Shown one piece after another: positions 8,716 through 18,858 of a stretch of 64,000 nucleotides of DNA; position 1 is the stretch's first letter; every line of letters begins with the position of its first letter. Made by a program: the position numbers and the translations under genes. The notes under the pieces are model-generated. The model did not search any database and was not told where the DNA came from. It saw only the letters and a program-made list of their open reading frames with translations. The stretch is from Trichaptum fuscoviolaceum (lineage: Eukaryota; Basidiomycota; Agaricomycetes; Hymenochaetales; Trichaptaceae). Where the stretch lies: assembly GCA_910574455.1 (NCBI GenBank), contig CAJSYZ010000007.1, forward strand, positions 186,001 through 250,000, read 5' to 3'.

Positions 8716-11640
8716 AGCGCGAACGGGGATTGTCGTGTTGCCGCGTGCGCTTTCGTGTTGTGCGCGAATTCTGCCATTGGGAGTAATCCGGCCCAGTTTT
8801 CTTGTCGTGTATCTATGAAAGCCCGTAAATATTGTTCCAGCTCTTGGTTTACCCTTTCGGTTTGCCCATCCGTCTGCGGGTGATACGCAGTCGACGTGGT
8901 ACCCTTGATACCGAGTCGGGAAAAAAGGGCTTTCATGAACTGCGCGACAAACTGTGGTCCTCGGTCGGATATGATCTGGCGGGGGGTTCCGTGCAGCTTC
9001 CAGACGTGCTGCAGGAATAGTTCCGCAGTTTCCGGTGCATCAATGTCAGACGTGGTCGGGATAAAATGCGCTTGCTTGGTGAGACGGTCGACCACCACGA
9101 AAATTGCGTCGTAATCCTCAGATCGGGGGAGCTGGGTGATGAAATCGCACGAAATCGCCTGCCAGGGGCCCTGCGGGATTTCGTTCGGTTGCAGGAGTCC
9201 TACCGGGCGTTGGGATCGGTTTTTCGTGCGTGCACAGGTATCGCATCCCGAAACGTATCGTTCTACGAAGTTAGACATCCCGGGCCACCAGTAGTTGCGG
9301 CTTACCATCTCAAACGTTTTCCAACGTCCAGGATGTCTGGCGGGGAGACTGTCGTGGTAAGTCTTCACCACATCCCGACGAATGGTCTCGTCTTTCGGGA
9401 CGTAAACCTTACCCTGGTACAGGATGAGGCCTTCTTCGGTGCTCCAGTCCTCAAGTTCCTTGGTCAGGACTCGAGGCGCCTTGGACTTGACCAGCTCGAT
9501 CGCGTCCACCAGTTCGTCTTCATACTGATCTGACTTACGAATGCGTCGTAGGAGGGCCTGATCCCCGTGTACCTGTGTCATTCCCCGACGAATTGCTTTT
9601 AGTCGAAACATTTCGGGGGTCAAGAGGGTCCGTCCCGTGTTGTCTTCGCCTTCGGGTTGAAGATCGACGCGTCGTGACATGGCGTCGGGTTTGCCCCCGA
9701 GTCGCCCTGGGCGATGGCGAATCGTAAAGTCGAAGCGAGTGAGGAACAGACTCCACCGGGCTTGGCGTCGCGTCAGCGTTCGGGATTCAGAGAAATATAG
9801 CAGATTCTTGTGGTCAGACACGATATCGAGTTTATGACTCGCACCTTCGAGATAATGTCGCCACTCGTCAAGAGCTCTAATAATCGCTAGTAGCTCCTTG
9901 TCGTAAATCTCGTAGTTGCGTTCCGCATCGTTGAGGGATTTCGAGAAAAAGGCGACCGGATGTATCAGCCCGTCGTCGCCTTCCTGGGACAAGACCGCGC
10001 CGGTCGCGAAATCAGAGGCGTCGCATTCCACGATGAATTGTTGCGACATGTCTGGCATCATCAGGACGGGGGCGGTCGTGAACATGCGCTTGAGATAGTC
10101 GAAAGCAAACTGCTGGTTTTCTGTCCAGGCCCAGCGAACGTCCTTCTTCAGCAGCGTCGTGAGCGGTTTGACGATGTGCGAGAAATCCCGAATGAAGCGT
10201 CGATAGAAATTCGCGAACCCGAGGAAGGCTTGAATGTCTTTCACCTTTTTCGGGGTAGGCCAGTCGAGGACCGCCTGTACCTTGGCGGGATCCATCGCCA
10301 CCTTTCCCTGCGAAATAATCATCCCGAGATACTCGACGGAAGTCTGTTTGAATTTGCACTTTTCGGGTTTACAGAACAAGTCGTTTTCGCGCAGCCGCTT
10401 AAGGACTTCCCGTACGTGTTCCTCGTGCTGCGATTCATCTTCGGAAAAGATTAGCAAGTCGTCAAGATAGATGATCACGTATACTCCAATGAGATCTTTG
10501 AAGATATCGTTCATCATATGCTGGAAGGTCGCCGGGGCATTCGTGAGCCCGAATGTCATCACCGTTGGTTCGAAATGTCCTGCCTGAGTCCGAAATGCGG
10601 CCTTCCACTCGTCGCCTTGCTTCAGTCGCACGTTGTGGTAGCCCCATCGCAAATCTAACGTCGTGAAAACCTTCGCCTTTTGCAGTGCGTCTACGAGTTC
10701 CATCGTGAGGGGAAGCGGGTATCGATTCTTGACCGTGATGTCGTTCAGTCGTCGGTAATCGACTACCATACGCAAGGTTCCGTCCTTTTTCTTGATAAAG
10801 AAGACGGGAGCCGCTGCAGGGGATTTCGAAGGTCGTATGTACCCTTTGCGCAGGTTTTCGTCAACGAATTCGCGAAGGGCGTCGCGTTCGGCCGGGGCCA
10901 ACGGATAGATTTTGCTGTACGGGGGAACCTTCCCGGGTTCTAAATCTATGGCGTGATCATACGGCTTGCGCAGTGGAAGCCTTTCGGATTCAACTTTCGA
11001 GAAAACGTCGGCAAACTCACGAAATTCGGGGGGAACTAGTTCCTCGAAGGTTTTCTCGCCTTCCTTTACTGCTGACTTCTCAGCGATGGCCTGGGAGTGG
11101 GTGTACGAGGCGGCAATTTTGTACGCGAAATGGTCGTCCGTCGTGACGAAGTAGGATTCGGCGTCGTGGTACTGGTCCCAATATTTTTCTGAGTACCGAA
11201 ATCCTGGTGGGACAGCTTCCCATTCGGCCTGGGTCCTGTCGGGCCCCCAGGGGGTCTCGACTTCTTCTGCTATGGCGAGGCGGGGAAGCGGGACCAGGCG
11301 TTGCTGGTTGTCGCACTGAGGCGGGCAGCGGTTGAGATCGACCACATCGTTGGTCCAGTCAATGGTTGGGTTATGGTGCCGCAACCAGTCGATCCCCATG
11401 ATAATGTCGTCGTCGCCAATATCCGTGACGGCCATGGTCAACTGTTCTAAGTGTCCCTTCATCTCGACGTGGAGGACTACTTCCTTGGTGATGCGTCCAA
11501 TCGCGTTCGGGGAATTGTCCGCGTTGCGCAAAAGTATCGGGATTACCAAGTCCCGGGTCTGGAGTCCGTGTCGCGAAACGTAGCGGGAATTTATGAAAGT
11601 TCCCGACGCACACCGCTGTCTAACATTACTGTGGCTAAGG
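8716..11640 (-). pseudogene. Pol of copy B, main part (protease to integrase, frameshifted and truncated)
   Basis: Pol supplies protease, reverse transcriptase, RNase H and integrase. From the 5' side of the gene come the protease motif LDSG, the RT core (VDYRRLNDITVKNRYPLP, then YVIIYLDDLLIFSEDE with the catalytic DD), RNase H (VECDASDFATGAVLS, YEIYDKELLAII, VSDHKNLLYF), the integrase zinc finger (HHCC type) and the DDE core (SCDFITQLP, SDRGPQFV, QTDGQTERVNQELEQ). Two lesions are seen. A 2-base duplication (TG) directly after the protease DSG codons near 11620 shifts the frame into an early stop. The DNA transposon cuts the gene after SPFAL; the tail lies at 4079-4923. Confidence 0.92.
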
Positions 11641-11799
11641 CATCCGTTTTTCCGTCGCTAACCTGTACCGGGAACTTCAAATGTCGTCTAAGACGACGGT
11701 CTATTGTAGAGATGGTTAAATACAAGGGACCATTATTAAGAGAGTTCTTCGGCCACAAGGGCGGTTGGGTCGTATAGGGCGCGACTGAGCAATACGACC

Positions 11800-13008
11800 C
11801 TACTGAAAATCCGCTGGGGGCGGGGCTTCGGGATTGTGAACGTTCTTGGCGGCCGGCGTCATGGCGGCGAATGCGTTCTGTAGCACGGACTGCTGCACAT
11901 TCTGGACGTACTGTTCCGCCATACGTTTGAGCGTTTCTTCGAACGACTGGAGCGCGGGGGGCGAGGGGCTCGACGGGGACGTGGATTTCGTCGCCTTTAG
12001 GTTTCGGGTTGGCGGTCGCGTTGGGCAATCGCTCACTAAATGGTCTTTCTCTCCGCAGTAGTAGCATAGTCCCTTACTCCTGCGCTCCCGGCGCACCCTG
12101 TCAATCTCCATCGCGTTGGGATCCTTCGTCGAGCTTGCGCCCGCAGTCGGGATCGTACGCGGAGCTGAACTAGTGGTGCCGGGATTGCTTCGGGGCGTAG
12201 CCGCTGGCTTCGATACTGGTCCATAGGCGTGTGCGAGCCTTAGCTTCTCGTCCGTCTCGGAAACCCAGTTGACGTAGGCGTCGAATTTCATATCCTTCGC
12301 CTCTGTGCTGGCGATGTGCTGGCGAACCTGGTCTTTGAGTCCCTTCCGGAACATGTCGAGGTAGATGACATCCGTCGTCGCGTCCTTGGGCCACCCGGTG
12401 AGGGCTTGGAGGGCACGGAATTGCGACGCAAACTCGGCGACCGTTCCTGTCTGGCGTAGGCGCATCAGCTTGTCGGCTGCGGCTTTGTCTGCATCGATTT
12501 CTCCGTAAGAGGCACGAAGGGCGGCGAACAGGGCCTCCAGGCTGGCGGCTTCTGGCGGTGTCGGGATGTCCTGGAGTCGATCTAGAATGGGTCGTGCCCA
12601 GTCTTGCGCCGGTCCCCGCAGTAGCATCAGAGCAAATGCGACCTTGCGGGTTTCGTCCAGCCCAGGATGTTGTCCGAACAGGTAGAGCTTAATCTGGTGA
12701 ATCCAGTTTTCCAGCTTGGCTCGTTCGCCTTCGAAGGTGTCGGGAAGCTTCATCTTGAGCCCTGCTCCACCCCCAGACGGGGAGGCGGGCTGGCTCGCGA
12801 TTTGGGCTTCTAACGCCTGGTTGGCGTGCTTGAGCTGGGCGACAGTGTTCTGAACCTGATTGTGTTCGTTGACTAACTTGGAGTAGCGTTTTTCGAGGGT
12901 GTCGAGGCGATCAAGGATGGGCTGGAGTTTGTCTTCCTCCATCGAGGAGCTCGGGGACGGGAAAGCGAAGGTATCTGCGAGTCCTCCCCATTCCTGGTGG
13001 GATGACAT
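11800..13008 (-). CDS. Gag of copy B (intact, 402 aa)
   Basis: Complete Gag: N-terminal coiled-coil-like segment (residues about 25-75), capsid domain (about 90-260), a linker, and one CCHC zinc knuckle (C315-X2-C-X4-H-X4-C328, LCYYCGEKDHLVSDC), then a Ser/Pro tail with a short helix. The start ATG lies 77 bp inside the PBS. The gene stops 250 nt before the point where the pol frame is broken. Pol lies in the -1 frame relative to Gag, so expression of Pol would need -1 frameshifting or reinitiation. This is the only complete family-1 Gag in the window. Confidence 0.92.
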   Translation of the reverse strand: MSSHQEWGGLADTFAFPSPSSSMEEDKLQPILDRLDTLEKRYSKLVNEHNQVQNTVAQLKHANQALEAQIASQPASPSGGGAGLKMKLPDTFEGERAKLENWIHQIKLYLFGQHPGLDETRKVAFALMLLRGPAQDWARPILDRLQDIPTPPEAASLEALFAALRASYGEIDADKAAADKLMRLRQTGTVAEFASQFRALQALTGWPKDATTDVIYLDMFRKGLKDQVRQHIASTEAKDMKFDAYVNWVSETDEKLRLAHAYGPVSKPAATPRSNPGTTSSAPRTIPTAGASSTKDPNAMEIDRVRRERRSKGLCYYCGEKDHLVSDCPTRPPTRNLKATKSTSPSSPSPPALQSFEETLKRMAEQYVQNVQQSVLQNAFAAMTPAAKNVHNPEAPPPADFQ

Positions 13009-13084
13009 CGCTGGTCGGCGGTACGGGTGCGGGGGTAGAAGTAAAGAGCGTGAGGGTGTCGAGTCCGAGCGGCGGTGAGCCAGG

Positions 13085-13095
13085 ACTTTTGACCT
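13085..13095 (-). other. Self-priming PBS of copy B
   Basis: In element sense AGGTCAAAAGT, 2 bp from the LTR end. It is exactly complementary to the LTR segment at 13393-13403, as in copy A. Confidence 0.75.
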
Positions 13096-13097
13096 AA

Positions 13098-13915
13098 TGT
13101 TACGACCGTCGGGGATTGTAGCGGGAAACAGTTTCGGGAAACTGGAATTCGCGACAAGAACCCGCGTTCGGGAATCTGGATTCGCGACTGGGAACGAGCG
13201 TGGGAATTCAGGCGGGAAACGCGCGGGATTCTATCCAGGCGCGTCGCGGGATTCTCAAGGCCAGCTAGGACTCTTCACTGCTTTGAACGTCAAGTAAGCG
13301 GATCCCTAAGGAAGCACTCCACAAGTAAGTATTGCGCAACTAACTACACATGAGAAAAGAGAGAGATCGCACCTAAGGAAGCACTCCACAAGAGGTCAAA
13401 AGTGGGGTGCTCCTTACGATGCCTACAGCTATTTATCTACTTCGTAAAGACTGTATAGTTAATCTACACTAAGTGTCCTTGCGCAATGCGCACCTATCTA
13501 CTACAAACAATACATGCTACGACCGCACTGCTAGGCATGTCTATCCCGTCTCTCCAGATGGCTACGGCCTGTCCGTGGACGTCAGCGTCCGGTCCGGGGC
13601 CGCGACTAGCCAGACTAGGTATGCCAGACTGTTGCAGGTCGTCACCTTGAGGTACTAACGGATTAATGAGCGTATGTTGATAAGTGAATGTACGTGTGCC
13701 GTGGCGGGTCGTCGTAAATGAGTGTTCGTATGCGTGCATGGTTGCCGGGACGTTGGTGCGGGATAAGTCACGTGAGCATGGGATCGTGCGATTCGGGAAT
13801 GAGGTTTCGCGCGGGGAATCCAATGGCGGGATTCTCCCCGCGGGTTTGTCTGCTCATGTCGGGATCCTTGGCGGGAAAGTGCGGGAAATGAGAAAAGGAG
13901 CCCGGGATCTCGACA
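13098..13915 (-). repeat. 5' LTR of copy B (818 bp)
   Basis: Matches 3409-4226 except for two differences seen by eye (13467 and 13508, both A here against G in the other LTR on the plus strand). It is bordered by the target duplication GACTG. Confidence 0.95.
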
Positions 13916-13920
13916 GACTG

Positions 13921-14264
13921 CGGGCGCAAGCTCGACGAAGGATCCCAACGCAATGGAGATTGACAGGGTGCGCCGGGAGCGCAGGAGTAAGGGACTATGC
14001 TACTACTGCGGAGAGAAAGACCATTTGGTGAGCGATTGCCCAACGCGACCGCCATCCCGAAACCTAAAGGCGACGAAATCCACGTCCCCGTCGAGCCCAT
14101 CGCCCCCCGCGCTCCAGTCGTTCGAAGAAACGCTCAAACGTATGGCGGAACAGTACGTCCAGAATGTGCAGCAGTCCGTGCTACAGAACGCATTCGCCGC
14201 CATGACGCCCGCCGCCAAGAACGTTCACAATCCCGAAGCCCCGCCCCCAGCGGATTTTCAGTAG
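13921..14264 (+). pseudogene. Gag of copy A, C-terminal part
   Basis: Continuation of the gag reading frame cut at 3408. It carries the CCHC knuckle (LCYYCGEKDHLVSDC) and the same Ser/Pro tail and final helix as copy B Gag, ending PPPADFQ. It joins in frame with the first part if copy B and one copy of the target duplication are removed. Confidence 0.93.
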
Positions 14265-14269
14265 GGTCG

Positions 14270-17200
14270 TATTGCTCAGTCGCGCCCTATACGACCCAAC
14301 CGCCCTTGTGGCCGAAGAACTCTCTTAATAATGGTCCCTTGTATTTAACCATCTCTACAATAGACCGTCGTCTTAGACGACATTTGAAGTTCCCGGTACA
14401 GGTTAGCGACGGAAAAACGGATGCCTTAGCCACAGTAATGTTAGACAGCGGTGCGTCGGGAACTTTCATAAATTCCCGCTCGTTTCGCGACACGGACTCC
14501 AGACCCGGGACTTGGTAATCCCGATACTTTTGCGCAACGCGGACAATTCCCCGAACGCGATTGGACGCATCACCAAGGAAGTAGTCCTCCACGTCGAGAT
14601 GAAGGGACACTTAGAACAGTTGACCATGGCCGTCACGGATATTGGCGACGACGATATTATCATGGGGATCGACTGGTTGCGGCACCATAACCCAACCATT
14701 GACTGGACCAACGATGTGGTCGATCTCAACCGCTGCCCGCCCCAGTGCGACAACCAGCAACGCCTGGTCCCGCTTCCCCGCCTCGCCATAGCAGAAGAAG
14801 TCGAGACCCCCTGGGGGCCCGACAGGACCCAGGCCGAATGGGAAGCTGTCCCACCGGGATTTCGGTACTCAGAAAAATATTGGGACCAGTACCACGACGC
14901 CGAATCCTACTTCGTCACGACGAACGACCATTTCGCGTACAAAATTGCCGCCTCGTACACCCACTCCCAGGCCATCGCTGAGAAATCTGCGGTGAAGGAA
15001 GGCGAGAAAACCTTCGAAGAACTAGTTCCCCCCGAATTCCGTGAGTTTGCCGACGTTTTCTCGAAAGTTGAATCCGAAAGGCTTCCACTGCGCAAGCCGT
15101 ATGACCACGCCATAGATTTAGAACCCGGGAAGGTTCCCCCGTACAGCAAAATCTATCCCTTGGCCCCAGCCGAACGCGATGCCCTTCGCGAATTCGTTGA
15201 CGAAAACCTGCGCAAGGGGTACATACGACCTTCGAAATCCCCTGCAGCGGCTCCCGTCTTCTTTATCAAGAAAAAGGATGGAACCTTGCGCATGGTAGTC
15301 GATTACCGACGACTGAACGACATCACGGTCAAGAATCGATACCCGCTTCCCCTCACGATGGAACTCGTAGACGCGCTGCAAAAGGCGAAGGTTTTCACGA
15401 CTCTAGATTTACGATGGGGCTACCACAATGTGCGACTGAAGCAAGGCGACGAGTGGAAGGCTGCATTTCGGACTCAGGCAGGACATTTCGAACCAACGGT
15501 GATGACATTCGGGCTCACGAATGCCCCAGCGACCTTCCAGCACATGATGAACGATATCTTCAAAGACCTCATTGGAGTATACGTGATCATCTATCTTGAC
15601 GACTTGCTAATCTTTTCCGAAGATGAATCGCAGCACGATGAACACGTACGGGAAGTCCTTAAACGGCTACGCGAAAACGACTTGTTCTGCAAACCCGAAA
15701 AGTGCAAATTCAAACAGACTTCCGTCGAGTATCTCGGGATGATTATTTCGCAGGGAAAGGTGGCGATGGGTCCCGCCAAGGTACAGGCGGTCCTCGACTG
15801 GCCTACCCCGAAAAAGGTGAAAGACATTCAAGCCTTCCTCGGGTTCGCGAATTTCTATCGACGCTTCATTCGGGATTTCTCGCACATCGTCAAACCGCTC
15901 ACGACGCTGCTGAAGAAGGACGTTCGCTGGGCCTGGACAGAAAACCAGCAGTTCGCTTTCGACTATCTCAAGCGCATGTTCACGACCGCCCCCGTCCTGA
16001 TGATGCCAGACATGTCGCAACAATTCATCGTGGAATGCGACGCCTCTGATTTCGCGACCGGCGCGGTCTTGTCCCAGGAAGGCGACGACGGGCTGATACA
16101 TCCGGTCGCCTTTTTCTCGAAATCCCTCAACGATGCGGAACGCAACTACGAGATTTATGACAAGGAGCTACTCGCGATTATTAGAGCTCTTGACGAGTGG
16201 CGACATTATCTCGAAGGTGCGAGTCATAAACTCGATATCGTGTCTGACCACAAGAATCTGCTATATTTCTCTGAATCCCGAACGCTGACGGGACGCCAAG
16301 CCCGGTGGAGTCTGTTCCTCACTCGCTTCGACTTTACGATTCGCCATCGCCCAGGGCGACTCGGGGGCAAACCCGACGCCATGTCACGACGCGTCGATCT
16401 TCAACCCGAAGGCGAAGACAACACGGGACGGACCCTCTTGACCCCCGAAATGTTTCGACTAAAAGCAATTCGTCGGGGAATGACACAGGTACACGGGGAT
16501 CAGGCCCTCCTACGACGCATTCGTAAGTCAGACCAGTATGAAGACGAACTGGTGGATGCAATCGAGTTGGTCAAGTCCAAGGCGCCTCGAGTCCTGACCA
16601 AGGAACTTGAGGACTGGAGCACCGAGGAAGGCCTCATCCTGTACCAGGGTAAGGTTTACGTCCCGAAAGACGAGACCATTCGCCGGGATGTGGTGAAGAC
16701 TTACCACGACAGTCTCCCTGCCGGACATCCTGGACGTTGGAAAACGTTTGAGATGGTAAGCCGCAACTACTGGTGGCCCGGGATGTCTAACTTCGTAGAA
16801 CGATACGTTTCGGGATGCGATACCTGCGCACGCACGAAGAACCGATCCCAACGCCCGGTAGGACTCCTGCAACCGAACGAAATCCCGCAGGGCCCCTGGC
16901 AGGCGATTTCGTGCGATTTCATCACCCAGCTCCCCCGATCTGAAGATTACGACGTAATTTTCGTGGTGGTCGACCGTCTCACCAAGCAAGCGCATTTTAT
17001 CCCGACCACGTCTGACATCGATGCACCGGAAACTGCGGAACTATTCCTGCAGCACGTCTGGAAGCTGCACGGAACCCCCCGCCAGATCATATCCGACCGA
17101 GGACCACAGTTTGTCGCGCAGTTCATGAAAGCCCTTTTTTCCCGACTCGGTATCAAGGGTACCACGTCGACTGCGTATCACCCGCAGACGGATGGGCAAA

Positions 17201-18183
17201 CCGAAAGGGTAAACCAAGAGCTGGAACAATATTTACGGGCTTTCATAGATACACGACAAGAAAACTGGGCCGGATTACTCCCAATGGCAGAATTCGCGCA
17301 CAACACGAAAGCGCACGCGGCAACACGACAATCCCCGTTCGCGCTTGTCTACGGCTACAATCCCGAATTCATGATTGCCCCGAGCGACGGCCTGTCCACG
17401 GTCCCCGCCGCGGACGCACGACTACAGGAGCTTCAGCAGGCACAGGAAGAGGCAAGAGCGGCTTTGGAGGTTGCGGCAGAGCGCATGAAGCAGCACTACG
17501 ATCAGGCCAGGAACGAGGCCCCGCAGTACGCAGTCGGGGATAAAGTATGGCTTGAGGCGACGAACGTTCGGCGACCAGGAGCGCGCAAATTATTACCGAA
17601 ACGACTAGGGCCGTATAAAGTGAAGACAAAGCTAAGTGACCTCACCTACGAACTCGAACTCCCCGCGTCGCTGAAGATTCATCCCGTATTTCACGTATCG
17701 CTGCTCTCGCCATACCACGAAGACGACATTCCCGGTCGAACGCAACCCCCGCCGCCCCCAGTCGAAGTAGAAGGAGATCTGGAGTACGAGGTGGAAGAGG
17801 TTCTGGATGCTAGACGGTTTAGACGGAGATTTGAATATTTGGTACGATGGAAGGGATATTCGAGCGCGGAAGATACATGGATTCCCGCAAAGGATATGGG
17901 TAATGCAAAGGCTAAAATTCGCAGTTTCTATCGAAAACACCCGGACGCCCCTCGAGAAGTCAACGCTATCGAGCTCTGTGACCTGAGCAAGATTCAAGCT
18001 TGGCGCCCCGGAGTTGCGCCTTTGGAGGGGGGTAATGTCGAGATCCCGGGCTCCTTTTCTCATTTCCCGCACTTTCCCGCCAAGGATCCCGACATGAGCA
18101 GACAAACCCGCGGGGAGAATCCCGCCATTGGATTCCCCGCGCGAAACCTCATTCCCGAATCGCACGATCCCATGCTCACGTGA
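14270..18183 (+). pseudogene. Pol of copy A (frameshifted in protease region)
   Basis: Polyprotein with domains in order: aspartic protease (LDSGASGTFIN near 14440-14475), reverse transcriptase (catalytic YLDD, second D near 15598), RNase H, integrase zinc finger (H...H...CDTC), integrase DDE core (first D near 16915), GPY/F module and a C-terminal chromodomain (about 17785-17945). One base is missing just after the protease FINSR codons compared with copy B, so protease and RT are in different frames. After that the frame is open for about 1220 codons. It passes through the polypurine tract and ends 148 nt inside the 3' LTR. Compared with copy B it has Gly for Asp in KVAMGPAKV and Gly for Arg in LTGRQARWS. 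Confidence 0.93.
18002..18035 (+). other. PPT and adjacent hairpin of copy A
   Basis: GGCGC/GCGCC stem (18002-18006 with 18016-18020) with loop CCCGGAGTT, immediately followed by the purine tract TTTGGAGGGGGGTAA and the 3' LTR. Confidence 0.8.
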
Positions 18184-18853
18184 CTTACCCCGCACCACCG
18201 CCCCGGCAACCATGCACGCATACACACACTCATTTACGACGACCCGCCACGGCACACGTACATTCACTTATCAACATACGCTCATTAATCCGTTAGTACC
18301 TCAAGGTGACGACCTGCAACAGTCTGGCATACCTAGTCTGGCTAGTCGCGGCCCCGGACCGGACGCTGACGTCCACGGACAGGCCGTAGCCATCTGGAGA
18401 GACGGGATAGACAGGCCTAGCAGTGCGGTCGTAGCATGTATCGTTTGTAGTAGATAGGTGCGCATTGCGCAAGGACACTTAGCGTAGATTAACTATACAG
18501 TCTTTACGAAGTAGATAAATAGCTGTAGGCATCGTAAGGAGCACCCCACTTTTGACCTCTTGTGGAGTGCTTCCTTAGGTGCGATCTCTCTCTTTTCTCC
18601 TGTGTAGTTAGTTGCGCAATACTTACTTGTGGAGTGCTTCCTTAGGGATCCGCTTACTGGACGTTCAAAGCAGTGAAGAGTCCTAGCTGGCCTTGAGAAT
18701 CCCGCGACGCGCCTGGATAGAATCCCGCGCGTTTCCCGCCTGAATTCCCACGCTCGTTCCCAGTCGCGAATCCAGATTCCCGAACGCGGGTTCTTGTCGC
18801 GAATTCCAGTTTCCCGAAACTGTTTCCCGCTACAATTCCCGACGGTCGTAACA
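18036..18853 (+). repeat. 3' LTR of copy A (818 bp)
   Basis: Reads the same as 1637-2454 throughout by eye. It is followed by the target duplication TCGGT. Confidence 0.95.
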
Positions 18854-18858
18854 TCGGT

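Larger units (their letters stand above)
3409..13915 (-). mobile_element. Family-1 chromovirus copy B, inserted in gag of copy A
   Basis: Complete LTR element in reverse orientation, flanked by the 5-bp duplication GACTG (3404-3408 and 13916-13920). It is itself split in pol by a TIR DNA element. Removing that leaves about 6.7 kb, the same size as copy A. Its LTRs belong to a sublineage slightly different from copy A (for example GTTCGTATGCGTGC in place of GTGTGTATGCGTGC). They differ from each other at two positions (3778/13467 and 3819/13508). Confidence 0.95.
1637..18853 (+). mobile_element. Family-1 Ty3/gypsy chromovirus copy A (split by copy B)
   Basis: This is a long-terminal-repeat retrotransposon with 818-bp LTRs at both ends (TGTCGAG...GTAACA) and a perfect 5-bp target duplication, TCGGT, at 1632-1636 and 18854-18858. 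Gag and Pol with a C-terminal chromodomain place it in the fungal Tf1/sushi chromoviruses. Its gag is interrupted by the complete copy B. Without that insertion it is about 6.7 kb. The two LTRs read as identical by eye, which implies a recent insertion, but pol carries a 1-base deletion in the protease region, so this copy is not autonomous. Confidence 0.95.

Noticed and set aside
8700..11549. A complete 949-residue Pol
   Set aside because: Its last residues (SRTN) are translated from the DNA transposon end, and the protease upstream is out of frame. It is a truncated piece.
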